Assembly (NCBI GenBank): GCA_003151825.1
Contig: PLYO01000041.1
Coordinates: 1-64,000 of the forward strand
Source of the DNA: Ignavibacteriota bacterium
GTDB taxonomy: Bacteria; Bacteroidota; Ignavibacteria; Palsa-1295
Direction: 5' to 3'
Length of the DNA: 64,000 bases
Shown here: piece after piece, positions 28,071 to 37,518 of the stretch
How positions within the stretch are numbered: position 1 is the stretch's first letter
How the letters are laid out: each line of letters starts with the position of its first letter
Translations under genes and position numbers: made by a program
Notes under the pieces: generated by a model
The model's database searches: none
Seen by the model: only the letters and a program-made list of their open reading frames with translations
What the model was told of the DNA's origin: nothing

Positions 28071-29480
28071 TCATTCAGACTCATCACGAGGCCAGTTCGG
28101 ATAAGTGACGACAACAGGAGCACCCTGTGACTTAACAATCAGTTCGAAAGAATCCCGTTCGGGATCCTCTAACTCTTTTTGTAGGCGTTCTCGATCCTCC
28201 AAGAGCGCATCTTGAATTGTGTTAATTTCCGGACCAACAATAATTGGTTGCCCCATTAATTCGAAAGCCATCTCGCCTGAGAACACTACCTCTGCTGTTT
28301 CATTTGGTCGCGTAGCTTTGAGAATTCTTTCCAACATAGCTCGGTCAACCTTCATCTCGGCTTTATACGCCGAACCTTCACGCTTACCATCGGTTATAAT
28401 TTGGTGTATCTCATCAGCGATATTTGCTTGCTCTTCGAATTCTTCCTCTCCCGGCAATTGAAAAACCCGTTTAAAGGCTTTTTGAATGTCAAGAATTCTT
28501 TCTAATAGTTCCACAAACCCATTGGCTCCTTCTTCAAGGCCAATAGGTTCTGACCTTCCGATTTCCTTCCCGAAGTCATCAAGAAATATTTTGCAACCAT
28601 ACTCTTTCATGGAATTCGTAAACCTATATGCCGGTAACACATCCAGAACAGTTGAATTTGTTGCGCTAATATGAATTTTTGTTGAAGCAGCTGGGCTGGT
28701 GTGGCTCAGGCGTAGCTCTATCGAATAAGGTTCTTTCTCAATTGTTTCGAACACGGTCTCTTCAATGCCCTGACGCTGAATTTTGAATCGCTGATTATCT
28801 AATGAAATTTTTTGCTTAGTATCAAGAGATACGAGAGAAAAGTGAAAAACTCGCTTGTCTGGTGTTCTGCTTACTGTGATTATCTTTTCGCCTTTTTCTG
28901 AGAGCAGATTTACCAAATCGGAAGGTGCGTTTAGTTTCGGTAATGCAGTAATTGGAACGCTTGCTGGAATGCCTAAGCGAAAGAGTTTTGATAATCGCTC
29001 ATCGACAACTTCTCTGGGTATCTCTTCCTCAATAGATGGGCCGATCGACTGAAAGTGAGAAACAATTTCCCGAGTCAATTCCACACCAAGTTCTTCCTTT
29101 TCGGTATCATTAATTTTGGACAAAGGTTTTTCTGGATCATTAAAAAACTGCATTTGTTTAATAGTTGGATCCAAAAAATAACTGCTCGGTCTTACCGCGA
29201 TTGGAATAACACGAATGCTATTTTTCTTAAGAAGAGGTAACTCTTTTTCAAGCACGTATGAGGAGTTCAAGAGGCTCTGACTTACAAGTAAAATTGCTAA
29301 TCCTGCATTGGAAAAGGTCTTTGCGATAGCTTCGTCGGGGTCGGTGCCAGCAGGGATATTCCTGTCGCTCCAATATCGTATTTGTTGATGACGTTTTAGC
29401 ACAGCAAGATGCCTATCAAGCCATTCAATATAGCTGGCATCCTCATGCGCATAGCATATGACGATTGACCTTGAAGTCAT
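28071..29480 (-). CDS. TIR-domain protein with uncharacterised C-terminal region
   Basis: SIVICYAHEDASYIEWLDRHLAVLKRHQQIRYWSDRNIPAGTDPDEAIAKTFSNAGLAILLVSQSLLNSSYVLEKELPLL. Confidence 0.85.
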   Translation of the reverse strand: MTSRSIVICYAHEDASYIEWLDRHLAVLKRHQQIRYWSDRNIPAGTDPDEAIAKTFSNAGLAILLVSQSLLNSSYVLEKELPLLKKNSIRVIPIAVRPSSYFLDPTIKQMQFFNDPEKPLSKINDTEKEELGVELTREIVSHFQSIGPSIEEEIPREVVDERLSKLFRLGIPASVPITALPKLNAPSDLVNLLSEKGEKIITVSRTPDKRVFHFSLVSLDTKQKISLDNQRFKIQRQGIEETVFETIEKEPYSIELRLSHTSPAASTKIHISATNSTVLDVLPAYRFTNSMKEYGCKIFLDDFGKEIGRSEPIGLEEGANGFVELLERILDIQKAFKRVFQLPGEEEFEEQANIADEIHQIITDGKREGSAYKAEMKVDRAMLERILKATRPNETAEVVFSGEMAFELMGQPIIVGPEINTIQDALLEDRERLQKELEDPERDSFELIVKSQGAPVVVTYPNWPRDESE

Positions 29481-29517
29481 ACAGTTACAATAATTTCCGT
29501 TCTGGGGCTCCTATATC

Positions 29518-30978
29518 CTACGATTCCATCCCCGCCTCTTTCTTCAACCGATGAATCTCTTGCGGTGTAAGCGGGCGGGATTCGCCGCGCGACATGCCGC
29601 GGTGCGTGAGTCCGGCAAAGGTTACGCGGTCGAGCTTTTCTACTTCATAGCCTAAGGTTTCGAAGATACGGCGCACCTCGCGGTTTTTTCCTTCCTTAAT
29701 TTTCAGCACGATCTCCATGGGCGTTTCCATGATGGAAAGTTCCGCCGGGCCGGTCACGTCGCCTTCGCCAATGTCAATTCCTCCGGCAGCGATTTTCTTT
29801 GCGTCTGCGATCTCTAATTTTTTATCTAATGTAATATGATATTCTCGCTCGATCTCGAAACTTGGATGCGTGAGCCGGTTCGTAAGTTCCCCATCGTTGG
29901 TGAGCAGCAGCACTCCGGTGGTGTTGCGGTCGAGCCTGCCGACGGGATACACGCGCTCCTGCGTATTCACATAATCGAGCACGGTCGTGCGATCCTTCTC
30001 ATCGCTCGTGGTGGTGATGGTATCCTTCGGCTTGTTCAGCAGGAGATACAGATAGCGCGGGCGCAGCGAAATCGTCTCGCCATTGACTGTCACATGATCT
30101 TCATACGCCTTCACCTGCACACCAAGTTCGGTAACGACTTTACCATTAATAGTTACCAGACCTTTGGTGATAAGCTCATCCGCTTTTCTACGCGAGGTAA
30201 TTCCGGCGTTCGAGATAAATTTATTCAGCCGCACGGTTCCCGTTTCTCCGAGGGTGCTGGGCACGCCTGGCGGAGCTTTTTCCGGCGCTTTCTTGACGCG
30301 CTTCAGAGTAAGCGCCGGTGAAGGTATAGGCGCGGGCGTCGAAAGCGATCCATCCGCCGTTCGGATACGCAGTGTTGGCGAAACCGCTCGCGGCGGAAAA
30401 ACTTTTCTATCGCGCGGAGGGCCGGAGGAGGGTCTGCCCACACTTCTTCTCGGCGTAATACTTCGTTCGCCATCTCGTGGTGTAAATGGACGAGAACCGG
30501 ATCTTGGAGTAAAACTTCGCGCGCCTGTTCTTGGCGTGATGCTACGGGAACCTGTTCTTGGCGTTATGCTACGGGAACCCGTTCTTGGCGTTATGTTACG
30601 GGAACCCGTTCTTGGCGTCAGACTTCGAGCGCCTGTTCTCGGAGTGAAACTTCGAGAACCGCTGCGCGGAGTAGCCGTTCGCGGCCCTCCGCGAAAACCT
30701 TCGCGCGGTTTTGCAAGGCGTGGGCGCGTGGCCGGCGATGCCGGGTCATCTTTCCTCGCGGGCCGATCCGTTCTTTTCACGAGTTTCGATAGCGAGGACG
30801 ATGCGGGTTTTGCGCTGTGAACGCGCGGCCGGTCTCCCATCGGCTTTGCTTTTAGTGCGGGGCGGCGTGTGGGACGCGCGGTTGGCCCGTCGCGTCTTGC
30901 TTGGCGCATCGTGGACGATCCTGACCGTGCGGAAGGTTTACCGGTCGATCGTTTACTTTCTCGGCGTGGTGGGGGCAT
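29518..30978 (-). CDS. rluB: RsuA/RluB-type pseudouridine synthase with long basic repeat N-terminal extension
   Basis: VRLNKFISNAGITSRRKADELI S4 domain; VYPVGRLDRNTTGVLLLTNDGEL; ~230-aa (TPRTGSRSI)n N-terminus. Confidence 0.9.
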   Translation of the reverse strand: MPPPRRESKRSTGKPSARSGSSTMRQARRDGPTARPTRRPALKAKPMGDRPRVHSAKPASSSLSKLVKRTDRPARKDDPASPATRPRLAKPREGFRGGPRTATPRSGSRSFTPRTGARSLTPRTGSRNITPRTGSRSITPRTGSRSITPRTGARSFTPRSGSRPFTPRDGERSITPRRSVGRPSSGPPRDRKVFPPRAVSPTLRIRTADGSLSTPAPIPSPALTLKRVKKAPEKAPPGVPSTLGETGTVRLNKFISNAGITSRRKADELITKGLVTINGKVVTELGVQVKAYEDHVTVNGETISLRPRYLYLLLNKPKDTITTTSDEKDRTTVLDYVNTQERVYPVGRLDRNTTGVLLLTNDGELTNRLTHPSFEIEREYHITLDKKLEIADAKKIAAGGIDIGEGDVTGPAELSIMETPMEIVLKIKEGKNREVRRIFETLGYEVEKLDRVTFAGLTHRGMSRGESRPLTPQEIHRLKKEAGMES

Positions 30979-30993
30979 AGTTGCGAGAGGAGA

Positions 30994-31860
30994 TTATTGT
31001 GATTGCTCGACGTTCTCAGCGGAGGCGTCTTCTGCGTATTCGGAAAGTTCCCTTGCCGCAGCAATGGCTTCATCGACGGTGACATCCATTTCGGACCCGG
31101 CAAATTCAGGATCGACAAATTCTGTCGCCGCTTCTTCGAGCGTTGTGGCGCGGACGGATTCTTCTTTCATCAGTTCGTCTATTTCGCGCGGGCGTGGAAG
31201 ATCCTGAATTCTTGGAAGTCCGAAATGACGGAGGAAGTCGATGGTGGTTCCATAGAGCAGCGGCCTTCCCACCGTTTCCGCGCGGCCCGTGATGGTGATG
31301 AGGTTTTTTTCGAGCAAGGATTTCAACACTTCGTCGCAATTGACGCCGCGGATATTTTCGATGTCGTTTTTCGAGACGGGCTGTTTGTAGGCAACGATGG
31401 CCAGCGTTTCAAGCGCCGCGCCGGAAAGCCGCCTGCGGGATCGTTCCCGAAAAAGCCGCGCAACATACTCGCCAAACTCCGCGCGCGTGGAAAATTGATA
31501 CCCTCCCGCAATCTCGATCAAACGAAATGCGCGGTTGCTCGATTCGTAACTGGCATTCAGAAGCTCAACAGCTTCGTGGATGATGGGAAGTTCGATGAGT
31601 TGTCGTTTTTTTCGCTTTTTTTCTGGCGCAGCTTCTGACGGTGGTTCGCCCGGGCCGGCAGCGACATCCATGTCCGGAGTGAGCGCGAACGGAGTCTCTT
31701 CTAATCCTAATTGTGCCTCAATTACTGGAGGCAGTTTTTCTTCTTCAATAAATTCTTCCCCGAGCACGAGCGCGCGAAGTTCCTGCGCGCTGAGTGGCTC
31801 ATCGCTCGCAAAGAGCAACGCTTCGATGATGGGCGCGAGAGATTCGGAAGTGTAGGTCAT
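30994..31860 (-). CDS. scpB: Segregation and condensation protein B
   Basis: IIEALLFASDEPLSAQEL; ALETLAIVAYKQPVSKNDIENIRGVNCDEVLKSLLEKNLI. Confidence 0.95.
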   Translation of the reverse strand: MTYTSESLAPIIEALLFASDEPLSAQELRALVLGEEFIEEEKLPPVIEAQLGLEETPFALTPDMDVAAGPGEPPSEAAPEKKRKKRQLIELPIIHEAVELLNASYESSNRAFRLIEIAGGYQFSTRAEFGEYVARLFRERSRRRLSGAALETLAIVAYKQPVSKNDIENIRGVNCDEVLKSLLEKNLITITGRAETVGRPLLYGTTIDFLRHFGLPRIQDLPRPREIDELMKEESVRATTLEEAATEFVDPEFAGSEMDVTVDEAIAAARELSEYAEDASAENVEQSQ

Positions 31861-31863
31861 CGG

Positions 31864-32703
31864 TTACGGCTTGAACAAAATTATGTCATCGAATATGCCG
31901 TGCTGTCGGATAGCAACGAGGCGGCTTCTCACAAGGTCGAGAATAGCAATGAAGGTGACGGCGATGCGCAGTTTCAGCGCCGGCGAGAAATCCTCGACGT
32001 CTCCTTCCTCTAAGAATTCCGCAAAAATATCGGCGAAGTTGACTTCGCCGCGCATCGAAACCGTTGTGAGGACCATCTCCGATTGTTCCTCGACCGATAC
32101 CGGAATCAGCTCCACATCATGCGTCCGCTTGATGCGCGGCGCGCGCTCGACCGCGCGGCGAAATGCGTTCATCAAATGGAAGATCGTGACATTTTTCAGC
32201 AGATTTTCTTCTTCCTGAGGAGCGTCCGAACGCTCGTCGGCAGCGTAGTATTTTCGGAAATAGACTTTGCGCTGCTCCTCGCTCATGGTCAGAAGCTCTT
32301 CCGCCATTTCCTTGAACCGGCGGTATTCGAGCAATCGCCGGACAAGATCGGTGCGCGGGTCTTCTTCTTCTATGCCATCGACGCGTTCCTCACGCGGTAG
32401 CAGCATTTTGGCCTTGATCTGGCATAGCTCGGCGGCAACGACGATGAACTCCCCGGCGATCTCCAGATCGAGCGCGACCATGAGGCGCAGGTATTCGAGA
32501 AATTCCCGCGTGATCCGCATGATGGGAATATCGTAAATATCAAGCTCGTCCCGCTTAATGAAAAAAAGCAGCAAGTCCAGCGGCCCTTCGAACACGGATG
32601 AGCGGTCATCCTTCGAAAGCCGGACTTTATAAAGCGGCTGCGCGGTTGCGGCTAAGGTGTCTGCGAGAGCATCCATCGTCTCTCTAATCATTTTCGAGCG
32701 CAA
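31864..32703 (-). CDS. scpA: Segregation and condensation protein A
   Basis: FEGPLDLLLFFIKRDELDIYDIPIMRITREFLEYL. Confidence 0.95.
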   Translation of the reverse strand: MRSKMIRETMDALADTLAATAQPLYKVRLSKDDRSSVFEGPLDLLLFFIKRDELDIYDIPIMRITREFLEYLRLMVALDLEIAGEFIVVAAELCQIKAKMLLPREERVDGIEEEDPRTDLVRRLLEYRRFKEMAEELLTMSEEQRKVYFRKYYAADERSDAPQEEENLLKNVTIFHLMNAFRRAVERAPRIKRTHDVELIPVSVEEQSEMVLTTVSMRGEVNFADIFAEFLEEGDVEDFSPALKLRIAVTFIAILDLVRSRLVAIRQHGIFDDIILFKP

Positions 32704-32805
32704 TTAGATTCGTCAAACTGGAAATTTCTTTGTTATCTGAGGGAAACCGAGCGTGTCTTTCAATGTTATGGCAAACCATTTAAATTGTTATTGCACTCTT
32801 ACCTG

Positions 32806-34644
32806 ATGCCTACCTCGCCTGATTCCTCAAGCCGCATTCCCCTCCGGGATTTTTTTCGTAATCCCGAAAAAGCCGTTTACCGTATTTCTCCGGATGGGCA
32901 CTTCGTTTCTCACACCGAATCCTATGAACGCCGTATGAACGTGTTCGTCGAGCCGCGCGATGCCATCGGGCAAGGCAAAGCCATCCGCGTTACCTCCGAG
33001 ACCACGCGGGACATCACGAGCTACGGATGGAAAAATAACACGACCCTCATTTATACACGCGATTTCGATGGCGATGAAAATTTCCATCTTTTTGCCGTCG
33101 ATAAAGAAGGAACAAACGCGCGAGACCTGACACCGTTTCCCGGCGTGAGAGTCGAGATCGTCGATCAGCTCGAAGACATCGATAACGAAGTGCTGATCGG
33201 GATGAACCGGCGCGATCCGGAATGCTTCGATGTTTATCGGTTGAACGTCATGACAGGCGCGATGGAACTCGTCGCCGAAAATCCCGGCAATGTCACCCAG
33301 TGGGAGACCGATCACACCGGCGCAGTGCGAATCGCCATTCGGACGGACGGCGTTAATAGCACGTATCTCTATCGCGCGAGCGAAGCCGAGTCCTTCCGGG
33401 AAGTGTTGACCACCAATTTCAAGGAATTACTCGCGCCGCTCTTTTTTACATTCGACAACAGCGCCATTTACGCACTCAGCAATCTTGGCCGCGACCGGTC
33501 GGCCGTTGTAAAATACGACATTACCAATGCGCGCGAGCTGGAAACGATTTACGAGCACCCGGAAGTCGATCTCGATAGCATGGAATTTTCGAGGAAGCGA
33601 AAAGTGCTCACGACCATTCGCTACTCGACCTGGAAACCGCAGCGGGAATTTTTGGATGACACAACCAAAACGCTCTATGCTCAGCTTACCGCAAAACTTC
33701 CCAATTACGAAATTACCATCGTCGATCATACGAAGGACGAGCAGACCTTCATTGTCCGAACATACAGCGACCGCTCACTCGGCACATTTTATATTTATGA
33801 TTTCGCGGCGGACCGGCTCGATAAACTTGCGGATGTGAGTCCGTGGCTGCACGAGAATGAACTCGCGTCCATGAAGCCCATAACCTATGAGTCGCGCGAC
33901 GGGCTGACGATTCATGGCTATCTCACGCTTCCGGTCGGTAAAGAGGCGAAGAATCTTCCCGTAGTCGTCAATCCGCATGGCGGGCCGTGGGTGCGCGACC
34001 GGTGGACGTACAATCCCGAAGTCCAGTTTCTCGCCAATCGCGGCTATGCCGTGCTGCAAGTGAATTACCGCGGCTCGACAGGATATGGACGTAAATTTTG
34101 GGAATCTTCCTTCAAGCAATGGGGACGCAAAATGCAGGACGATGTCAGCGATGGAGTCCTCTGGCTCATCAAAGAGGGAATTGCAGACCCGAAGCGTGTT
34201 GCGATCTATGGCGGCAGCTATGGCGGATATTGCACGCTTGCCGGGCTTACGTTCACGCCGGAGCTTTACGCCTGTGGCATCGACTATGTCGGTGTATCCA
34301 ATCTTTTTACCTTCATGAAGACGATCCCGCCGTATTGGAAACCCATGCTGGAATCGATGTACGAAATGGTTGGAAATCCAGAGAAAGATAAGGAGTTGCT
34401 CGCCGCCGCAAGCCCCGTATTTCATGTGGATAAAATTCGCGCGCCGCTCATGGTCGTGCAAGGTGCGAAAGATCCTCGCGTGAACATCGAGGAATCGAAC
34501 CAGATCGTCGAGGCGCTGCGAAAGCGCGGGATTGACGTGCCCTATCTCGTAAAAGAGAACGAGGGCCACGGCTTCCACAACGAAGAAAACCGCTTCGAAG
34601 TCTATGAAGCGATGGAATCGTTCTTAGAGAAGCATGTGGGGTAG
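32806..34644 (+). CDS. S9-family prolyl oligopeptidase-like peptidase
   Basis: VNPHGGPWVRDRWTYNPEVQFLANRGYAVLQVNYRGSTGYG; AIYGGSYGGYCTLAG; QGAKDPRV. Confidence 0.93.
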   Translation: MPTSPDSSSRIPLRDFFRNPEKAVYRISPDGHFVSHTESYERRMNVFVEPRDAIGQGKAIRVTSETTRDITSYGWKNNTTLIYTRDFDGDENFHLFAVDKEGTNARDLTPFPGVRVEIVDQLEDIDNEVLIGMNRRDPECFDVYRLNVMTGAMELVAENPGNVTQWETDHTGAVRIAIRTDGVNSTYLYRASEAESFREVLTTNFKELLAPLFFTFDNSAIYALSNLGRDRSAVVKYDITNARELETIYEHPEVDLDSMEFSRKRKVLTTIRYSTWKPQREFLDDTTKTLYAQLTAKLPNYEITIVDHTKDEQTFIVRTYSDRSLGTFYIYDFAADRLDKLADVSPWLHENELASMKPITYESRDGLTIHGYLTLPVGKEAKNLPVVVNPHGGPWVRDRWTYNPEVQFLANRGYAVLQVNYRGSTGYGRKFWESSFKQWGRKMQDDVSDGVLWLIKEGIADPKRVAIYGGSYGGYCTLAGLTFTPELYACGIDYVGVSNLFTFMKTIPPYWKPMLESMYEMVGNPEKDKELLAAASPVFHVDKIRAPLMVVQGAKDPRVNIEESNQIVEALRKRGIDVPYLVKENEGHGFHNEENRFEVYEAMESFLEKHVG

Positions 34645-34652
34645 GATGCAGC

Positions 34653-36254
34653 TTAGTTCTTTCGTTTCAAAAATGTATAGCCACCGATCGTCGTATCTGC
34701 TTGATAGTGGGGAAGGATAAGGCTATCGAATCCTTCCAGATCGTGAATGCTTTGCGAAGGCGGAATACGCACCCAATCGATGATCTCCGCCGGTCCGTTT
34801 CCGAGAACGATATAGTAGGGCTTATCTGCAATTAAAGAATCAAGGAACTCTCTGCGCCACGCTTGTTGGAACTCCGGATGCGTACCATCGGGAGCACACA
34901 TCGAAAGAGGATAAAATGTTGTGAACCGGCTCACACATGGATGCGCAGTGCGCCAGCGAATACCCGCAGTGAGCGTAACACAAGCGACATGCTCGCCAAG
35001 AGGCGCCGTTTTATCAAGATATGCTGCGACTTCCGCATCCACATTGCTTCGAAATCCAGCTTCCGCCGAGGTCATTTCGCTTTGCGGGATTTCAAGGGGC
35101 TCTCCGTTCAGAATCGCATGGGCGAAAGGAGTGGCTAAGTAAAGCGGATAGACTCGGAACAGGGAAAAAATACATAGCGATGCAATGGCCACAATTTTCC
35201 ATGGCCTTCCCGGAATCGCTGCGATCAGCGATTCAATTCCCAATGCCGCAAACGGCATCAGGACAAGCATGAGCGGCTCGAAATGATACGGTAAGAATTT
35301 GCCCATTGTGAGGAGTGAGATGAGCGCGCTAAGTCCGTATCCTATGAAAAGCCAGCGTTGTCTCAACATTGGAGGGGTAATGGATTGCCAAAACGCGCGA
35401 ACGCTGGACGCGCGGCGAAGGGAAGGATAAATCGCGAGCAATATGCCAACGAAGCCTGGAACGAAGAATAACTTTCGCATCCAAAATTCCTTGAATACTA
35501 ATTTCAAGGGAGTACGAATCACGCCATAAATATCGAGATTGTATCGTACCGTGCAGAGATAGAACTGCTCGATCCCTCCCGCCCGAACTGCATACGGTAT
35601 GAAGAGAGCGAGCATCACACAGGTGACGCCTGCCGTGTAAGAGGCTGCAAGCGGTATGCGATTTTTATCCTGAAAAAGAAGAAAAGCAAACCCAACAAGC
35701 GTGAACGTTCCATACGTAGGCCGGATGGTGAACATGATCGTAAGGGCGATTCCGGAGCCAATGGCAGCAAAATACTTCGCAGTGCTGCGTTCGAGGTGTT
35801 TTGTCGCAGCGAAGAGCAGAAGGGTTCCCATGAGCAAAAATGCGACGGCAAAAGCATCGCGCTGGCCGGCCATCATAAAGCCGTTCGCGATATAATGCAG
35901 CATATAAAGTACGACCGCGAGGAATGCCGTTCGCGGCGCGAGCCATCGGATGAGCAGTGAAAAAAACATCCATGCCATGCCCAGATGAACCGTGAAGTCG
36001 AACAACCGGAAGCCAATCGCGGAATTTCCAAACAATGCAATCGAAAGCCAGTGCATATAGACGATGCCCGGAAAATTTTGATCCCATGAACCGAGATATG
36101 GAAGCTGATGAAACCGTAGAAGGTCGCTTGCCATCGACTGATAGATCTCATTATCCCAGCTAAGTGGAAAAAACAGATCTAAAGAAAGCAGGGCAATCGT
36201 TGCTGCCAGCGTTGCGATGAGGTATCGCCGCCGTTGTTGCGTGAGGTCAGTCAT
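34653..36254 (-). CDS. ArnT/PMT-like (GT39-type) membrane glycosyltransferase
   Basis: Polytopic; DNEIYQSMASDLLRFHQLPYLGSWDQNFPGIVYMHW. Confidence 0.65.
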   Translation of the reverse strand: MTDLTQQRRRYLIATLAATIALLSLDLFFPLSWDNEIYQSMASDLLRFHQLPYLGSWDQNFPGIVYMHWLSIALFGNSAIGFRLFDFTVHLGMAWMFFSLLIRWLAPRTAFLAVVLYMLHYIANGFMMAGQRDAFAVAFLLMGTLLLFAATKHLERSTAKYFAAIGSGIALTIMFTIRPTYGTFTLVGFAFLLFQDKNRIPLAASYTAGVTCVMLALFIPYAVRAGGIEQFYLCTVRYNLDIYGVIRTPLKLVFKEFWMRKLFFVPGFVGILLAIYPSLRRASSVRAFWQSITPPMLRQRWLFIGYGLSALISLLTMGKFLPYHFEPLMLVLMPFAALGIESLIAAIPGRPWKIVAIASLCIFSLFRVYPLYLATPFAHAILNGEPLEIPQSEMTSAEAGFRSNVDAEVAAYLDKTAPLGEHVACVTLTAGIRWRTAHPCVSRFTTFYPLSMCAPDGTHPEFQQAWRREFLDSLIADKPYYIVLGNGPAEIIDWVRIPPSQSIHDLEGFDSLILPHYQADTTIGGYTFLKRKN

Positions 36255-36260
36255 TTATTA

Positions 36261-37280
36261 TCAGAGCGACAACCCCATTTTGTGTTTGACGTCTCGCAGT
36301 CGTGGTTCAGAAATGGCGCGCGCTTTTTCGGCGCCGAGTTTCATCAGTCGTTCGAGTTCTGCGCGGTCGGAGATGATCTCACTGTGGCGCGCGCGTATCG
36401 GCTCCGTCACAGAAATTACCACTTCGGCAACAGCCTTCTTGAGATCGCCATAACCGCGTGCATTTGCAAAATCCTGTTCGACGGCTTCCTGCGATTTACT
36501 CGTCAGCACCTGATAGATCGTAAGCAGATTATTAACGCCGGCTTTTTCAATATCTTTCGAGAAACGGATCTCGGGCGCATGATCGGTCATGCTTCCAGAA
36601 TCGGTCTTTGAGCGCATGATCGCACGCTCGATGTCCTTCGGATCATCGAGTAAGCGAATGGCATGCCCTTTTATATGCGAACTGCTCTTCGACATTTTAG
36701 ATGTCGGGTCATCCAAACCCATAATGCGCGCGCCGTATGAGCCTATCATCGGTTCGGGAACGATAAACGTCTCGCCATAATGATAATTGAATCGCTCCGC
36801 GATATTACGCGCCAGCTCCACATGCTGCTTCTGGTCTTCGCCGACGGGAACTTCATGCGTATCGTAAAACAAAATATCGGCAGCCATCAGGACGGGATAA
36901 TCGAGCAGGCCGGTAAGGATGGTCTCCTGTTTAATAGATTTATCCTTGAACTGCGTCATCTTGTTCAGCCATCCAATCGGCGTGATGCAGTTCAGCAGCC
37001 ACGCTCCCTCGGCATGAACGGTAACGTGACTCTGCACGAAGAGCGTGCTCTTCATCGGATCGAGACCCACGGCGAGAAAGAGCGCCATGAGTTCCAGCGT
37101 CCGGTCGCGCAATACCAGCGGATCCTGCGGAACGGTGAGCGCGTGCAGATCGACGATGCAGAAGATATTATCCTTTTCGGGATTCTCCTGCAACTCGACC
37201 CACCGCCTGACCGCACCGATATAGTTACCGATGTGGATCACGTCCGATGGTTGTATGCCGCTAAAGACTCGTCGTTTCAT
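36261..37280 (-). CDS. trpS: Tryptophanyl-tRNA synthetase
   Basis: VFSGIQPSDVIHIGNYIGAVRRWV; IMGLDDPTSKMSKSS; start trimmed from 37529 to MKRRVFSG. Confidence 0.96.
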   Translation of the reverse strand: MKRRVFSGIQPSDVIHIGNYIGAVRRWVELQENPEKDNIFCIVDLHALTVPQDPLVLRDRTLELMALFLAVGLDPMKSTLFVQSHVTVHAEGAWLLNCITPIGWLNKMTQFKDKSIKQETILTGLLDYPVLMAADILFYDTHEVPVGEDQKQHVELARNIAERFNYHYGETFIVPEPMIGSYGARIMGLDDPTSKMSKSSSHIKGHAIRLLDDPKDIERAIMRSKTDSGSMTDHAPEIRFSKDIEKAGVNNLLTIYQVLTSKSQEAVEQDFANARGYGDLKKAVAEVVISVTEPIRARHSEIISDRAELERLMKLGAEKARAISEPRLRDVKHKMGLSL

Positions 37281-37331
37281 AATAGAATTGAAGAAAGCGA
37301 GAGCGCGAAAAGAAAGTTCAATCCATACCAC

Positions 37332-37466
37332 GTCATTGCGAGGAGGATGTTCGACCGGAGGGAGAACATCCGACGAAGCAATCCCTTGGCGGAGTAGCAA
37401 ACTGCATGAGATTGCTTCGTCGAGATGCAATCGGCTGTCGCCGTTTGCATCTCTCCTCGCAATGAC
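37332..37466. repeat. GTCATTGCGAGGAGG...CCTCGCAATGAC imperfect palindromic repeat
   Basis: Inverted arms CGTCATTGCGAGGAG / CTCCTCGCAATGAC and inner GACGAAGCAATC / GATTGCTTCGTC. Confidence 0.85.
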
Positions 37467-37518
37467 CGAGATGATGAAGGGCGAATCATAGTGCGGCAAG
37501 ATTCGTAGGAGTTCACTC

